A DNA stretch of 64,000 nt, taken from NCBI GenBank assembly GCA_964017065.1, contig OZ024792.1, positions 1,062,092-1,126,091 on the forward strand, in the 5' to 3' direction. Both the position numbers and the translations under genes were made by a program. Origin of the DNA: Haliclona indistincta (taxonomy: Eukaryota; Porifera; Demospongiae; Haplosclerida; Chalinidae). Shown piece by piece: positions 34,440-45,706 of this stretch. The notes below the pieces were generated by a model. It was given only the letters and a program-made list of their open reading frames with translations. It did no database searches and was not told where the DNA came from. Each line of letters begins with the position of its first letter. Position 1 is the stretch's first letter.

Positions 34440-36057
34440 CTCCCTCCCTCCCTCTCTCTCTCAGTTCAAATTTAGCACTATGCTACAATGATCGATCAGT
34501 TCTTGAGAACCATCACCTCAAGACAGCATTTACTTTATTACAAGATGTAAGTCGATATTCATGACAATATCTGCTCTTGTGAATATCAACAACAGTTTAT
34601 TCATCTTCCCTCCCCCCTCCTTTTCATCCCACTTCTTCCTGTCCTCACAGGATGATCTTAACATATTCAGAGGACTCAGCGAAGAACAATTTCGAATGCT
34701 CAGAACACTGGTGATTGATATGGTACTGGCTACTGACATGTCGACTCATTTCAATCACTTGAAACACATGAAGAGAGTGTTGGCTAGCCCTGATGCGTGA
34801 GTAGCATGCTCTAGTTGATCAAGTTGTGAATTTGGGTCCTGCAGGATGAGTCAGCTTGAAGACACAGAGAGATCTAAGCTGCTGTGTCAGTTGGTTCACA
34901 TGGCTGATATTTCTCACCCCGGCAAGGACTGGAGACTGCATCATCAGTGGACCAATAGACTCATGGACGAATTCTTCAAACAGGTAAACAGACCGCCCTC
35001 ATGTTTTGAAACAAGTATTTTACTACTGGCGCCATCATCATCATGTCTCATACAACAGTCATATCCTTTTTGATATTGTCTGTACTGTTTGATCAGCTGA
35101 AGTCACTACATAGTTCACGATCTGAGCAGTGCTTTCACAATGTTTTGTGAACCAACCATGTGTTGCTTTCCTCATAGGGTGATTTGCAGCGAGAGAACGG
35201 TTATCCATGTTCTCCTCTTTGTGACAGAAACACCACCGCCATACCAGAGTCACAAATAGGTGAGTGACGATAACTATTGTGCTAGCACAGTCTCATCTTG
35301 TTGTCTTTATCAGGTTTTATTGAAGTCATTGTTGGACCTTCATTCGACGTGTTTGGTGAAATGCTTGAACTGGTTGAATCAAGTAGGCAGAAGAACGGAG
35401 AGACAAAGGCAACTAAGATCAAACCAAACTTAAGATTATGGGCTGACTATCTGTCAGAGAACAAGAAGAAATGGACTGACATTAGCAAACCAAAATGTTA
35501 GTTGTGTGCAATCAGGAGCACATGAACAGAAGGAGGGTGCAACTTCAGTGCCGTCAGAATAACAGTTGATGACGTATTACGAATAAATATTTTGCGTCAC
35601 CACAGTGAGCCATCATGAGTTGCACACTGTTCTCAACGCTTTCAAGGTTTTTTTAGCGCATACAAACAATGCGTTTGAGGCATTATGCTCACACAATTCA
35701 GCTACCAGCTAAACGAGCTTGGAACTTGCTGATCACGTGCATAGAAACATACGCCACATAAAAATGAAGTACAATAACTTCCAAATATGGAAATTCTAAG
35801 CTCACTGCTGTGAATTTTATTATACTCCGTTGGTACTCACAAACGTTTGCTGACAGTTGCACACTCGTTCTGTTCATGCGCTCCTGGTGCAATGCTAGTT
35901 ACCATGATACTGGTTTATTGTTGCAGGTTTGAAGGATAGCAGTACCATTGCATCACCAAACCACAGTAATGACTTGAGTTCACCTCCCTCTCTAAAGCAT
36001 TGTAATGGTGACGTGACTCGCAATGGAACAGCTCACACCACTGCACTTAAAACCTAA
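32628..36057 (+). CDS. PDE1: PDE1-like 3',5'-cyclic nucleotide phosphodiesterase
   Basis: Fourteen exons join in phase to about 650 aa. The start MGSSGSKGAGK is a good N-myristoylation signal. Residues about 60-150 are Ser/Arg-rich with GRRSRSNT and GRRSRSGT, possible basophilic-kinase sites. The catalytic domain (about 270-600) has YHNSTHAADV, HDVEHTGTT, HMADISHP and SPLCDRNT, i.e. the metal-binding His/Asp set, and YNDRSVLENHH as in PDE1. SQIGFIE near the end also fits PDE1. I do not see a clear calmodulin-binding helix in the N region, so Ca2+ control is uncertain. The last exon (35,927-36,057) is read by splicing out a stop just after exon 13; retention would give a shorter form ending KPKC. 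It hydrolyses cAMP and/or cGMP. Confidence 0.88.
34318..34464 (+). repeat. CT-rich low-complexity tract in PDE intron
   Basis: Runs of (CT)n broken by ccttcctccc units, ending at the acceptor of exon 9. It serves as, or extends, a very long polypyrimidine tract. Confidence 0.9.
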
Positions 36058-36182
36058 GTAACGATACTATTATGACGTCATTATCAGAATTAATAATAAA
36101 CCTGTTATATAATTTTGCAGAATAAATCTCAATTTAATTGTCTACAATGTTATATTACTATGATAGAGCTGCTGAAGTGATA

Positions 36183-36810
36183 GGTTAGTCATCGAGCTGA
36201 CAGAGGAGCGCCACTCCTCACTGGATCCAGTGCTCCTCTGGTTTGTCTGTTGGTATTTTCATGGCGACCACAAAGTTAGTTGAGTGCCCGGTGGTAGACA
36301 ATGTCCCACGACGATCACTGGTCTTGTAGACTGGGGAAGTGTATGTCTGCTTGACAGGAATATCATCCTTCTTGCATGGCTTTAACCAGATCTGTGAATT
36401 CAGTGGAATTATTAGTCATTACTAGATAGGATGACGAGGTCAATCGCTATCACATTATTGTTGTCATGATGATACAATCACATGAAAGAGGTTAATGACT
36501 TAATGCAACATTGATTAGACATCAACTGAAGCCATATACCCATCATGTGTGGAGCTTACCACTGGCATCGGGTCAGTGAGGAACTTGGGTATAGACTCGG
36601 CTATCAGGTTGTTCTCTCGACTCCATCGAGCACAATCCAGAGACCCAATGAACACACACACCGACTATTTCAGTAGAATCCTTACCATCTTCAGGAGGTG
36701 TAGGATAGTCTTTGTTGCCCAACATATCATAATTGAAGCTGAGTAGATCAATGGGGGTGTGATACTTATGCTGAGCTCGACAACCAGTAAGTATTCCAAG
36801 CTCATTGATG
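36183..36810 (-). pseudogene. Axonemal dynein heavy chain, C-terminal fragment
   Basis: Minus-strand exons read KYHTPIDLLSFNYDM and PTPPEDG, then DCARWSRENNLIAESIPKF, then [37 protein letters not shown] and KPEEHWIQ. This is the conserved C terminus of dynein heavy chains. The frame then hits TGA, but continues beyond it as GVALLCQLDD with a second stop, exactly the family ending, so the TGA replaces an Arg codon. The join before DCARW is also out of phase across a GT run. Only the last hundred or so codons exist here; the motor is absent. A dead 3' fragment is most likely. Confidence 0.8.
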
Positions 36811-37321
36811 AGAACCAGCCATAAGGGGGTTTTGTTTCATCAACATTGTAATATTATAGGAGCATGTATAGCAGAGTGTGATTTCATTATCGTACATCCC
36901 ATTAAGACCTGATATTATAGTACTCATGCATTTCAATGGAGCACAGTATAATAAAGCCATTATGACATCTTTGTTTCGCAAAATTACTTATTGAGAACAT
37001 GTATAAACAGGATGTGATGTCACAGCTCATGAAAGAGACTAAAATGACCAGAGAGTGTGTAAACATGGATCACTACATTCCCTATGTGACTACATGTTTT
37101 TCACCTGTCAAGAATGCTTGTGTGAACCAAGACACCCAAAACACAGTGGGTGGGGCCACATTATACCAGTCCTGAGGAATACAGCAGACCTGATGAAGTC
37201 CTGATATAGTTACTCATTGCAATGGAGTACAGTTTGATAAGAGCCATGCATTCACAACATTGCAATTTGAGAACATGTAGAAACAAGATGTGACGTCACA
37301 GCTCATGAAAGTGACTAAATG

Positions 37322-37371
<50 letters not shown>

Positions 37372-37742
37372 ACATAGATCATTACATTCACCGCTATGTG
37401 ACTACATGGATCTTGCTGATACTGTTCCTGCTGTCAACCCCAAATCTCGTTCATTTTTGTTAATCATTTTTACAAATAATATGAACAGAGATAAGATCAG
37501 ACTCTAGCTGCTAGAGAGAGGACTGGATACTGCTGGTGTGGAGAAGCGAAAAAGAGTTTGAGAACTAGTTTTTAAGCAAGCAAGTGACAAGTGACTCTTA
37601 AGTTCTTAGTACAGCACCACAATGTTACTAAAACAACCAACGTGACAATCATTATTGTATTAACCATTTAGTGTATTCACTACAGCAAACATAAGATCTA
37701 TGAAACTAGTCTAAGGCAAAGAAATTATATTTCACACAAAAT
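36811..37742. other. Intergenic, duplicated at 45,120-45,700
   Basis: Blocks at 36,470-36,540, 37,070-37,260 and 37,440-37,620 recur at 45,125-45,195, 45,195-45,390 and 45,400-45,600 in the same order. It includes a GT microsatellite at 37,324-37,368. Confidence 0.6.
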
Positions 37743-39257
37743 TTATGTCAAAATAGTCTTGCTGCTCTCTCATGTACTCCTCCTTCTGGTCCATGTACTT
37801 CTCATAGTGTTCCTCCACTATGGCCTGTATGTTGATCTCTCTGTTCCTCTCACGTAATGTGTAGCACTTCGAAAAAATGATATAGATGGCAAGCAATACA
37901 ATTGTTTAAACAGTAATTGAAATATCATGACACAAAGTGGACACTATTCGATACATTTGCTTAACAAAATATTCGCTTACTCCATTAAATGAAATGGATA
38001 TGCCAAAGACAAGACCTTTCATTTTGTCTGGTGATTGAGCTATTATGAACACGTTTGGGAGAACAGTGACTAAGGTTCTTCCAAATCCATAAATGAGATA
38101 GGGCCCTAATGACCAGTACCAATTGAAGTAGTCATCTAAATAAACTACTGAAGTGTTTCTGCAAGATAAGTATTTTTGTGTGTCATCAGAAACTACTGCC
38201 TTGATCCTAAAACCATCTAACAAGAATTTGCCAAGAAGACAAACAAAAAAGCTTATTCCTAAGCTTTTTAAAATGCTTGGAGTATAGCGGTGAATAAAGC
38301 GATGCAGTATCAATCGATACAGTGGAATCAGAATGACAGGAAATAACCAAGCAATCATTTCAATTTGCAACACAATGTCTTTGTGCAATCTGAAAACATG
38401 CACTGACTTGCCCATAACTACAAGTACAGATATGCAAATAACTAGTGGAATTAATCGCAAAACAGTCTTGACATCCTCTACTTCTTCCTCAGTGAAAGGC
38501 CCTCCAAATTTCTCCTTGCCATAGTCCATTCGTGAAGGCTGTTCCTCATCAATATAGGTGAAGGCACTGCGTCTCTCAGGGTATCTGTGCTTCCTAGTGT
38601 AGTTGAGTACCTGTATGATGAGCTTGATGGGGTTAGTGACCTTATGAGCCCTGTCCAACCACTGCTGACACAAGCAGTCACAGATGATGATCACAGCAAG
38701 AGGAACGGCAATGTAATATCAATGTCTCCGAAGTAAGGAACGACAAAAAAGATTAAGATCACTCGTGATAAAAGTTTACCAAATGTGACCGACCATGTGT
38801 GCCATTGCACAACTGCACTAAGCTCATCTGAAGTGGCACCAACAAACTGATCAGTTAAGAAGGGAACAATAGCCAATGAGAAACATGTGGTACCAATAAT
38901 TGATACAACATAAGCCAAAGATTAGAACACAAGTCTTAGCAGACCTTCACCAACAAGAAGAGCTAAATAAAACACTACACTGGAGCCAAATACCATCAAA
39001 GAAGCTAACAAAACAAGTCTATATCTTCCAAACTTGGCATCCGCAAGCCATATAAGGAAAGGAGACAAGATAAATAAAAAAAGAAAAGTTTTTGGATTAA
39101 AATGGCTTGTGAATGCACCTTCTGTAAACATCTTCAGTATATAACTTGAGAAACTAACCAATGCCTGCCACAACAGCAGCAACAGTAACTTCTTACTATT
39201 TGTTCTCCTCCACCATTGCATCCAGCGACTGTGACAAGAAGACTGCATAGTAGCCAT
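37743..39257 (-). pseudogene. POT/PTR-like transporter copy, dead
   Basis: It matches the intact 510-residue paralogues along its whole length but has at least three lesions. A TAT to TAA change ends the first part at 38,922. A deletion of about 16 bp near 38,694 (acattg-ccgtt against the intact form) shifts the frame. A TTA to TAA change stops it at 37,906, after which the C-terminal AIVEEHYEKYMDQ motif is still readable to 37,743. The family-typical RYPERRSAFTYIDEEQP segment is preserved. Confidence 0.85.
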
Positions 39258-40156
39258 GTATTCATAAGCAAGTGAGCAGCAGGAGAGCGTGGAAGTTGAA
39301 ATTGAACCCAGATTGTCTTAACCAGTTTAGGATGACCATAGATCAATAGATAGGTATAGCCAAGCTACTCACTGAGGGGCTTGCTGCTTGGCTTGGGAGT
39401 ATGACAGTCCTTTCATCTGTGAGTAGAACATGAGATGCTCTGATACTGTCAGTCTATAAAACAAGATTAGTTAGCACGGCCGGCCGTGAGGACTAATTAC
39501 CATAATTACCCACTATACAATCGGTGTGTGCTAGTCTTAAATACATTCATTGTGGGTTAATTTTTAATTCAATTCTTGATACTGTTAAAATAAGGCATAA
39601 ATATTATAAAATCGCCCAATAAACATTGTGATAAGTCAACACACTTAGCAAGGTGTATGTTTTGTTTTGAAACATGCAGTTCTAAATATTTGTGAGTGGC
39701 GTACAAGCCAACAATATAATGCACTTGATTGCATTTCTCAGGAAATACAGTTATACTTTATCAACAATTCAGCCAAAAGCATACAGGTGTCAACTGTCAA
39801 CAGCATTAAAATCACACCTGCGCATACACAACTGTCAAATAAGGTTGCTTGGAAAACAAAAAATGTGGAAATACTCACCCACTGAACATCCAAAACTCTC
39901 ATACGTTCCTGATCGTGTGTGATGGTATGCAGTATAAAAAATTTCAACCAGCTATCAATTGTGGCTAATTGTGTGTATACATTTTGACAAATCATTCTTA
40001 AGCGGAAAAGTTCTGGTTTGTAGTCTAGACTCTGAGTCTATGACATGGCTGATGTTTACACTAGCAAATTTGAAACCTGGTCCAAATCAGATCATTTGCT
40101 TGTGCAATCACATGCATTTATGATTCTTCAATTATGGCTTTCAAATCCTTGCCTCT
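39258..40156. other. 5' flank of the dead transporter, with leader block
   Basis: It contains one copy of the conserved leader block (about 39,767-39,850) and a piece at 39,360-39,520 not seen beside other copies, including a ggccggcc site. The ORFs here are not supported. Confidence 0.5.
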
Positions 40157-40560
40157 TCACTTCCAGATGCGCATGATTTCACAAAGAAACTCTAATAGAT
40201 TCAACTTTAGCATGCTAACTTGCCTTGGAATGGATGTGCTGCTGTTATTGTTCAAGTAAGCAAGAGAGTAGCTATAGTGTATAGTGTATCCATTGAATCC
40301 AACGACTGTGACAAGAAGACTGCATAGTAGCCATGTATTCACAAGCAAGTGAATTGCATCAGGAGAGTGTAATTTGAAATTGAACCAAGATTGTCTTATC
40401 CAGTTTAAAATATAACGCATTTGATTGCATTTTCTTAGTAAAATACCATTTACATTATCGAGAATTCAGCCAAAAGCATACAACTGTCAACAGCAATAAA
40501 CATGTGTCGCATACACAACTAAACATGTGTCAAATAAGTTAAGGTTGCTTGGAAAACAAA
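40157..40560 (-). pseudogene. N-terminal transporter relic with leader block
   Basis: On the minus strand (about 40,350-40,280) the paralogue start MATMQSSCHSRWIQW is readable, then homology ends and a stop follows. A copy of the leader block lies at 40,465-40,560. It is a truncated duplicate. Confidence 0.7.
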
Positions 40561-40599
40561 AAAATTAACGTGGAAATACCCCAAAATGTGTTGTGTACT

Positions 40600-40735
40600 A
40601 GCATGATCCCGGCCTCTTGATGCTAGTTACATGTAGAAGGACAAAGACGGCAGTACCATCACATTACTAGCACAGTAATGGAGTGAGTTCTCCAAAACAT
40701 TGTAATGGTGTAAAACATAACTACTAAAGAAAATT
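40600..40735 (+). pseudogene. Degenerate copy of the PDE last exon and its intron end
   Basis: The order of pieces (gatgctagtta, cagtaccat, acacagtaatg, ccaaa.cattgtaatggtg) follows 35,890-36,020, which is the 3' end of the phosphodiesterase gene. It has many changes and no frame. It shows that the duplicated unit started inside the PDE gene. Confidence 0.6.
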
Positions 40736-41504
40736 AAAAAGATTTCATAAAGGCTGAGTTGGTAGCCAGGAGACTGAAGATAAAGCAAGACAGAAGAGTG
40801 CTGAAACTCATGAAGGAAGGTGTGTGGTGGATCAGTACTGCACTAAGTGTATATCAAAAATTTTGCAGATGTTACAAAAAAATTTCTACCATTCAAAAAT
40901 ATTTTCAATTTTGATATACATGCAAATGATGCAATTTCTTTTTCTTTAGAACGCAAGCATATTCCCTGTACCAACTGCAAGGTCAATGCTAAAGTAAGCT
41001 TTGCTTTGCAAGTAGCTCTACTATATTTATTCCTTTTGTCTGAACAATAGCTATTTTAGAAGTAAAATGTATAAAATTGGTGTTGATCTGCACTCAAATG
41101 GGCATAAATAACGAGCTCATGAATATTAAGTAGTTAAACTTTTGCTGCACTTTGCGCGCCACCTTTTAAACCTTAAAAGGTTATTGTCGAACAAAGACTT
41201 TCGGTGCATTGAAAGGAATCTTCCAGAAGATTCCTTTATAAAGATGGTAAATACTAACTATAGTCACACTTGTTCAGTGTTTGGTGTTTGTTTCAGAATG
41301 TAAATACAACTATTATGACGTCATTATCAGAATTAATAACAAGAAAATTTATAAGATTTCTTTCGAAATCAAAAGGATGTAGGGTTGTGAAATCTGCCAC
41401 TGGTCCACTATGTAAACCAACAAGGAACAAGCATGGAATGGTAACACGATTGACTTGCTAACAGACCATAGATCCCTACATCAGTGGCTGCTGCAGTTGA
41501 CTAT
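40736..41504. other. Decayed duplicated PDE 3' flank
   Basis: Positions 41,300-41,350 match the PDE 3' flank at 36,060-36,110 (ctattatgacgtcattatc). The rest shows no gene. Confidence 0.45.
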
Positions 41505-42015
41505 GGCTGCGTTTACACGGTGACGCGATGACCAAAACGAGGGGAAGTATGCGGATTCACCACAGCGTTTTCACTGTGTTTACACGACTCCGTTTTCAAC
41601 GTTTGTGCCAGTGAAATTAACCGAAAGTTAATTAAGCTGTTGGAATGTGGGTGTGGCCACAATGGTGCGAAGCAAACTGTGCTCAGTGTGCTGCCTTGTA
41701 CGCACGAAGCTGTTGAAACAACGAAGAAAACGCTTGTTATTCTTTGTCTAAGGACTATTGCTAGTATTCTCTGCGAGTATGAAGGGTGAGGTATGCCCAT
41801 AACAAAATCGCGTTATCGTTTTTGGCGTTTACACCTGAAAAGTTGTCGTTTTCAAGTTATCGTTTACAAAAGTTTCCACTTTGAGAAGCGTTTTCAAGTT
41901 GTCGTTTTCAAGTTATCGTTTTCATCATTGTCGTGTGAACAAAAGGCGCATCCGCAAAGAAAATTTTGCGTTTTTGAGCGTTTTCAGCTGAAAGCGTCAC
42001 CGTGTAAACGCAGCC
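41505..42015. mobile_element. TIR DNA element, about 510 bp, non-coding
   Basis: It begins GGCTGCGTTTACACGG and ends with the exact reverse complement CCGTGTAAACGCAGCC. TAT lies on both sides, so a TA-containing target duplication is likely. The inside holds repeated cgttttcaagttgtcg-type words on the right half. It has no transposase and is a MITE-like element. Confidence 0.8.
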
Positions 42016-42199
42016 TATAGCTCAGTAGTCACGATCGAGAAATCGCGAAATTTATATCGCCGTTTCGCTAAAAACAAAGTTCAAAAGGCACCTCCCAGGA
42101 GAATTTCACGACTGCTCGTGAGTGTTTTAGTATCGGCACCGCTCGGGTAAAGGCGCGCTGAAGAAAGAAAAAAGAAAGAAAAAACGAAGATGACGAAAC

Positions 42200-43095
42200 T
42201 TGATTTTCACCGTTTCCAGGTTCGTCAATTTAGCAACAATTTAAGCAATCTCCTTGCACTGTAAGATGTGGCAACGCCAGAGATCAGATCTAAGTGTCTT
42301 TCGACGTATAAAATTCGTCACCACGCGAAATATCAGCATTTGAACGCTAATACATTGTATGTAGCCGCCATCTTTTTTTCCGTTCAACCCACCGTGCCTA
42401 GTCTAGCGCGCTATGACCCTCTCCCGCAAAAGAAAAAAAGGGGGTGGGTCAGATGCGGGAGAGGGTCTAGCCAAACTCGCAAGATAATTAGTTCATTACC
42501 CGAATGTCGGTTAACTATATTCACGGTAATTATTACGTCAACAGACGTAAATGCAATTATCACGTGAGCGCGCTACGACAAATGATGGCAGCGATCTGCA
42601 GGTACGGCGCTTCTACGACGATTTGCAAAAGCGGTTTGCAGCAGGCTCGTATCCTACAGCCTCCAAAGTGAACTAGGCACCCCGTGGTAATATCATAAAG
42701 ACTAGAGACTTGCCGCCATACCACGCCTGAGTCGAAGAAAGTCTCTCTTCCACCGAGAACTGCACTAACAATGTCTTTCCGAAGAGGCGCAAGATTTGAT
42801 AGCCCAGAGAGAGCGTGCAATAGCGTTATTGCACTGTATTAGCTCGTCACAGCGTGTCGATTGCATTTCTACACTATGCAAGAACGGCCGCCATGTTTAT
42901 TCTGTGACAGAGGACGTATGTTGACGTAATAATACCGTGAATAACATTACCCGAAATTCGGGTAATGAAACTAATCATCTTGCGAGTTTGGCTAGACCCT
43001 CTTAGTCCCTCTACCGCGCTTGGCCCCTCCCCTTTTTCTTTCGCGGGGCGGTAGAGGGTCATAGCGCTAGACTATACCGTGCCTCCCTAATATTA
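42200..43095. mobile_element. Complex inverted-repeat element
   Basis: Arms of about 190 bp (about 42,400-42,560 and 42,885-43,085) are inverted copies sharing gtctagcg.gctatgaccct and gtctagccaaactcgcaaga. The left flank 42,200-42,380 is found inverted at 54,300-54,480 next to another TIR element. There are no intact ORFs. It is a non-autonomous element, perhaps nested. Confidence 0.65.
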
Positions 43096-43159
43096 TTTTG
43101 CAGAATAAATCTCAAATTTGCAATGCCCCCAATGACAGTCTGCAATGTTACATTAATAT

Positions 43160-43265
43160 GATACAGCTGCTGCAGTGATAGTTTAGTCATCGAGCTGACA
43201 GAGGAGCGCCACTCCTCGCTGGATCCAGTGCTCCACTCCTCGCTGGATCCAGATCTGTGAATTCT
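43160..43265 (-). pseudogene. Second copy of the dynein 3' end
   Basis: It repeats 36,180-36,245 (gagctgacagaggagcgccactcctc) with the dynein C-terminal codons and the same premature stop position. A short internal duplication of ctggatccag follows, and most of the remaining exon is deleted before homology returns at the gatctgtgaattc intron. Confidence 0.7.
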
Positions 43266-44605
43266 GTGGAATTACTAGATAGGATGATGAGGTCAATCGC
43301 TATTATTATCATTGCCGATAGGCAATGATATGTAGGGATGACCTCGAATTAAGATGGCGGCTACTCATGTGTGAAAATGAGTTTTTGCATATATCTCTAC
43401 TATTATACATCTATACTGCATTTTAACTATCTCTAAGTGACTCTGAAGTGTAAGCGCTAGTAGGACGTCTATGAAAGTCGCCGGGACTGCTTTTTTGACG
43501 ACGAAAATCAAGACAGAGAGAATTTGCAGATCTTCGCTGTTATAGCGTTTCTCGAGATTCTAGACATCTAGGATTGATCAGGCGATTGTTCTGAGCATGG
43601 AAATACCTTTGGCTAAGCTGGCAGACGTTTCTAAAGTGGTAAACTGAAATCGCCGCCCACGCGAATTGTTCATCTTCTTTCTTCTTCTTCTTCTTCTTCT
43701 TCTTCTTTGACAAGCATAGCGCTGTCCTGAGTGAACGAATCACTACCAAACCTGCACCATCGTATGTGTATATATCTTGGTTAGTGCACTTACTTCTTAG
43801 ATAGGCATCAAACACTACCAGAAGCGAGTAATCCTTGAAAAACATGGTTTTTGGACCGTTTTGGACTAGCTACTTCATTAATTAACCCTCTTGTCGCTTC
43901 TTATCATTAACTCCGCCCACATCAGTTTTGCAGCTATCTCTCTACTGCGTTTTGTCTCTGCTCTGGATGCTTCAGCGCGTAAGCCAGAGGTATGAAAATG
44001 TGTCTAGACCAGTACTATACCCTAAATAACACTGATCTGTTCGTTAAAGCTTCAGATGGCGGGTTAAAGCTAACTTACACCGACGTGAACAACTTGAGTA
44101 TGTCTAGCCTGCTTACCGGCGGCAAGATTCTACGCACAGTAAGGTTCCTACACCACGCAGCGTAAGTTGTAAAGGACTAGAAGCCTCTGTGAGTGTGATA
44201 TTGACATCAACAAGATTCTACTAGGCGTGCTCCTACTATTTAGGCTCCGCGCGCAGCACGAGTCACAGTGAATTGTCAGTGCTAGTCTGTGCTAGCCTCT
44301 TCTTCATCCATTACAATACTAACAAGTATCATGTTGTCAAATCATACCTGGACTTGACATTATGCTGTCTGCGTCCTCAACCTCTTTAACTATTTTAAAC
44401 CTTTCATTGAATGATTATTATTGTGATTGGTAATATTAAACATTTAAACCACACTCCTTACTCTCAAGAGGGTGTGCACGTTCACATCTCTGCTAGACTA
44501 GTATCTATATACTGCTCACAGAGTTGTAAAAATGAAATAACATCTAACATAGAATACAACTAATAAGTTCAAACTGATAGTGATTAAAAAAGTAACAGGA
44601 ACAAG
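43266..44605. mobile_element. Inserted sequence that splits a duplicated block
   Basis: At 43,305 homology with 36,450 stops (tcaatcgctatt) and resumes only at 45,117 (gtcatgatgatac), so about 1.8 kb was inserted here, including the fold-back element that follows. It contains a CTT microsatellite (43,671-43,709) and a small hairpin at 43,310-43,330. No ORF could be supported. Confidence 0.55.
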
Positions 44606-45116
44606 TAAAGTAAAAAATCTTTAATAAAAAAATGAAAAGTGTAGGGATGACTCTTAAAAAAGGAAAGGAACAAGATGGGATGATGCTTGCAAAAGTAAAG
44701 GAACAAGATGGAATAATGCTTGCAAATGTAAAAGTCCCAAGTATCCCTACATCAGCGGCTTGAAGGAGGACGCAGTCCGATGGAGTAATTGACGGTTGTG
44801 AATAACTAGAGGTATCTGTGTTTGGAGGATGCAGTCCGATGAAAGTTGTAAATAACTAGAGGTATCTGTGTTTTGGAGGACACGGTCTGAAAAGTAATTG
44901 ACGGTTGTAAAAGGTATAAGAAGAGGATTCCGCATTTGTCAATTGCACGTCGTCGCAGCAAGCCGCTGATGTAGGGATACTTGGGACTTTTACATTTGCA
45001 AGCATTATTCCATCTTGTTCCTTTACTTTTGCAAGCATCATCCCATCTTGTTCCTTTCCTTTTTTAAGAGTCATCCCTACACTTTTCATTTTTTTATTAA
45101 AGATTTTTTACTTTTA
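44606..45116. mobile_element. Fold-back element with 155 bp near-perfect arms
   Basis: The left arm 44,606-44,762 and right arm 44,959-45,116 are reverse complements almost without mismatch. The loop of about 195 bp has two to three copies of a unit of about 60 bp (gcagtccgatg ... aactagaggtatctgtgttt). It is non-coding and probably young, given the arm identity. Confidence 0.85.
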
Positions 45117-45706
45117 TTAATGTGGTCATGATGATACAATCACATGAAAGAGGTCAATGACTTAATGCAACATTGATTAGGCATCAACTGAAGCCATGGA
45201 TCACTACATTGCTCACTATGTGACTACATGTTTTTCATCTTTCAAGAATGCCTGTGTGAACCAAGACACCCAAAACACAGTACAGTGGATGGGGCCACAT
45301 CATACCCATCCTGAGGAATGCACCATTCCTGATCAAGTCCTGATAATTATAGTTACTCGTTGCAATGGAGTACAGTTTGATAACACTGTATCTCTTTCAT
45401 TTTGTTAATCATTTATTACAAATTATAACAAAGATAAGACCAGATATTACCTGCTAGAGAGAGGACTGGATACTGCTGGTGTGGAGAAGCGAAAAAGAGT
45501 TTGAGAATGAGTTTTTAAGCAAGAGAAACCCAAGTGACTAGTGACTCTTAAGTTCTTAGTAATGTTACAGTACTACAATGGGCCTTACAGCGATAATCAT
45601 TATTGTGTTAACCTTTAGTGTGTTGACCACAGCAAACATAAGATATTGCACACAAGATATGAAACTAGCCTAAGAATAAGCAGTTATAATTCACACAAAA
45701 TTAATA
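45117..45706. other. Intergenic, paralogue of 36,450-37,740
   Basis: Duplicated 3' flank of a transporter gene. No independent feature is seen. Confidence 0.5.

Noticed and set aside
43540..43845. ORF with a poly-Lys run
   Set aside because: It is a product of the CTT microsatellite read on the minus strand.
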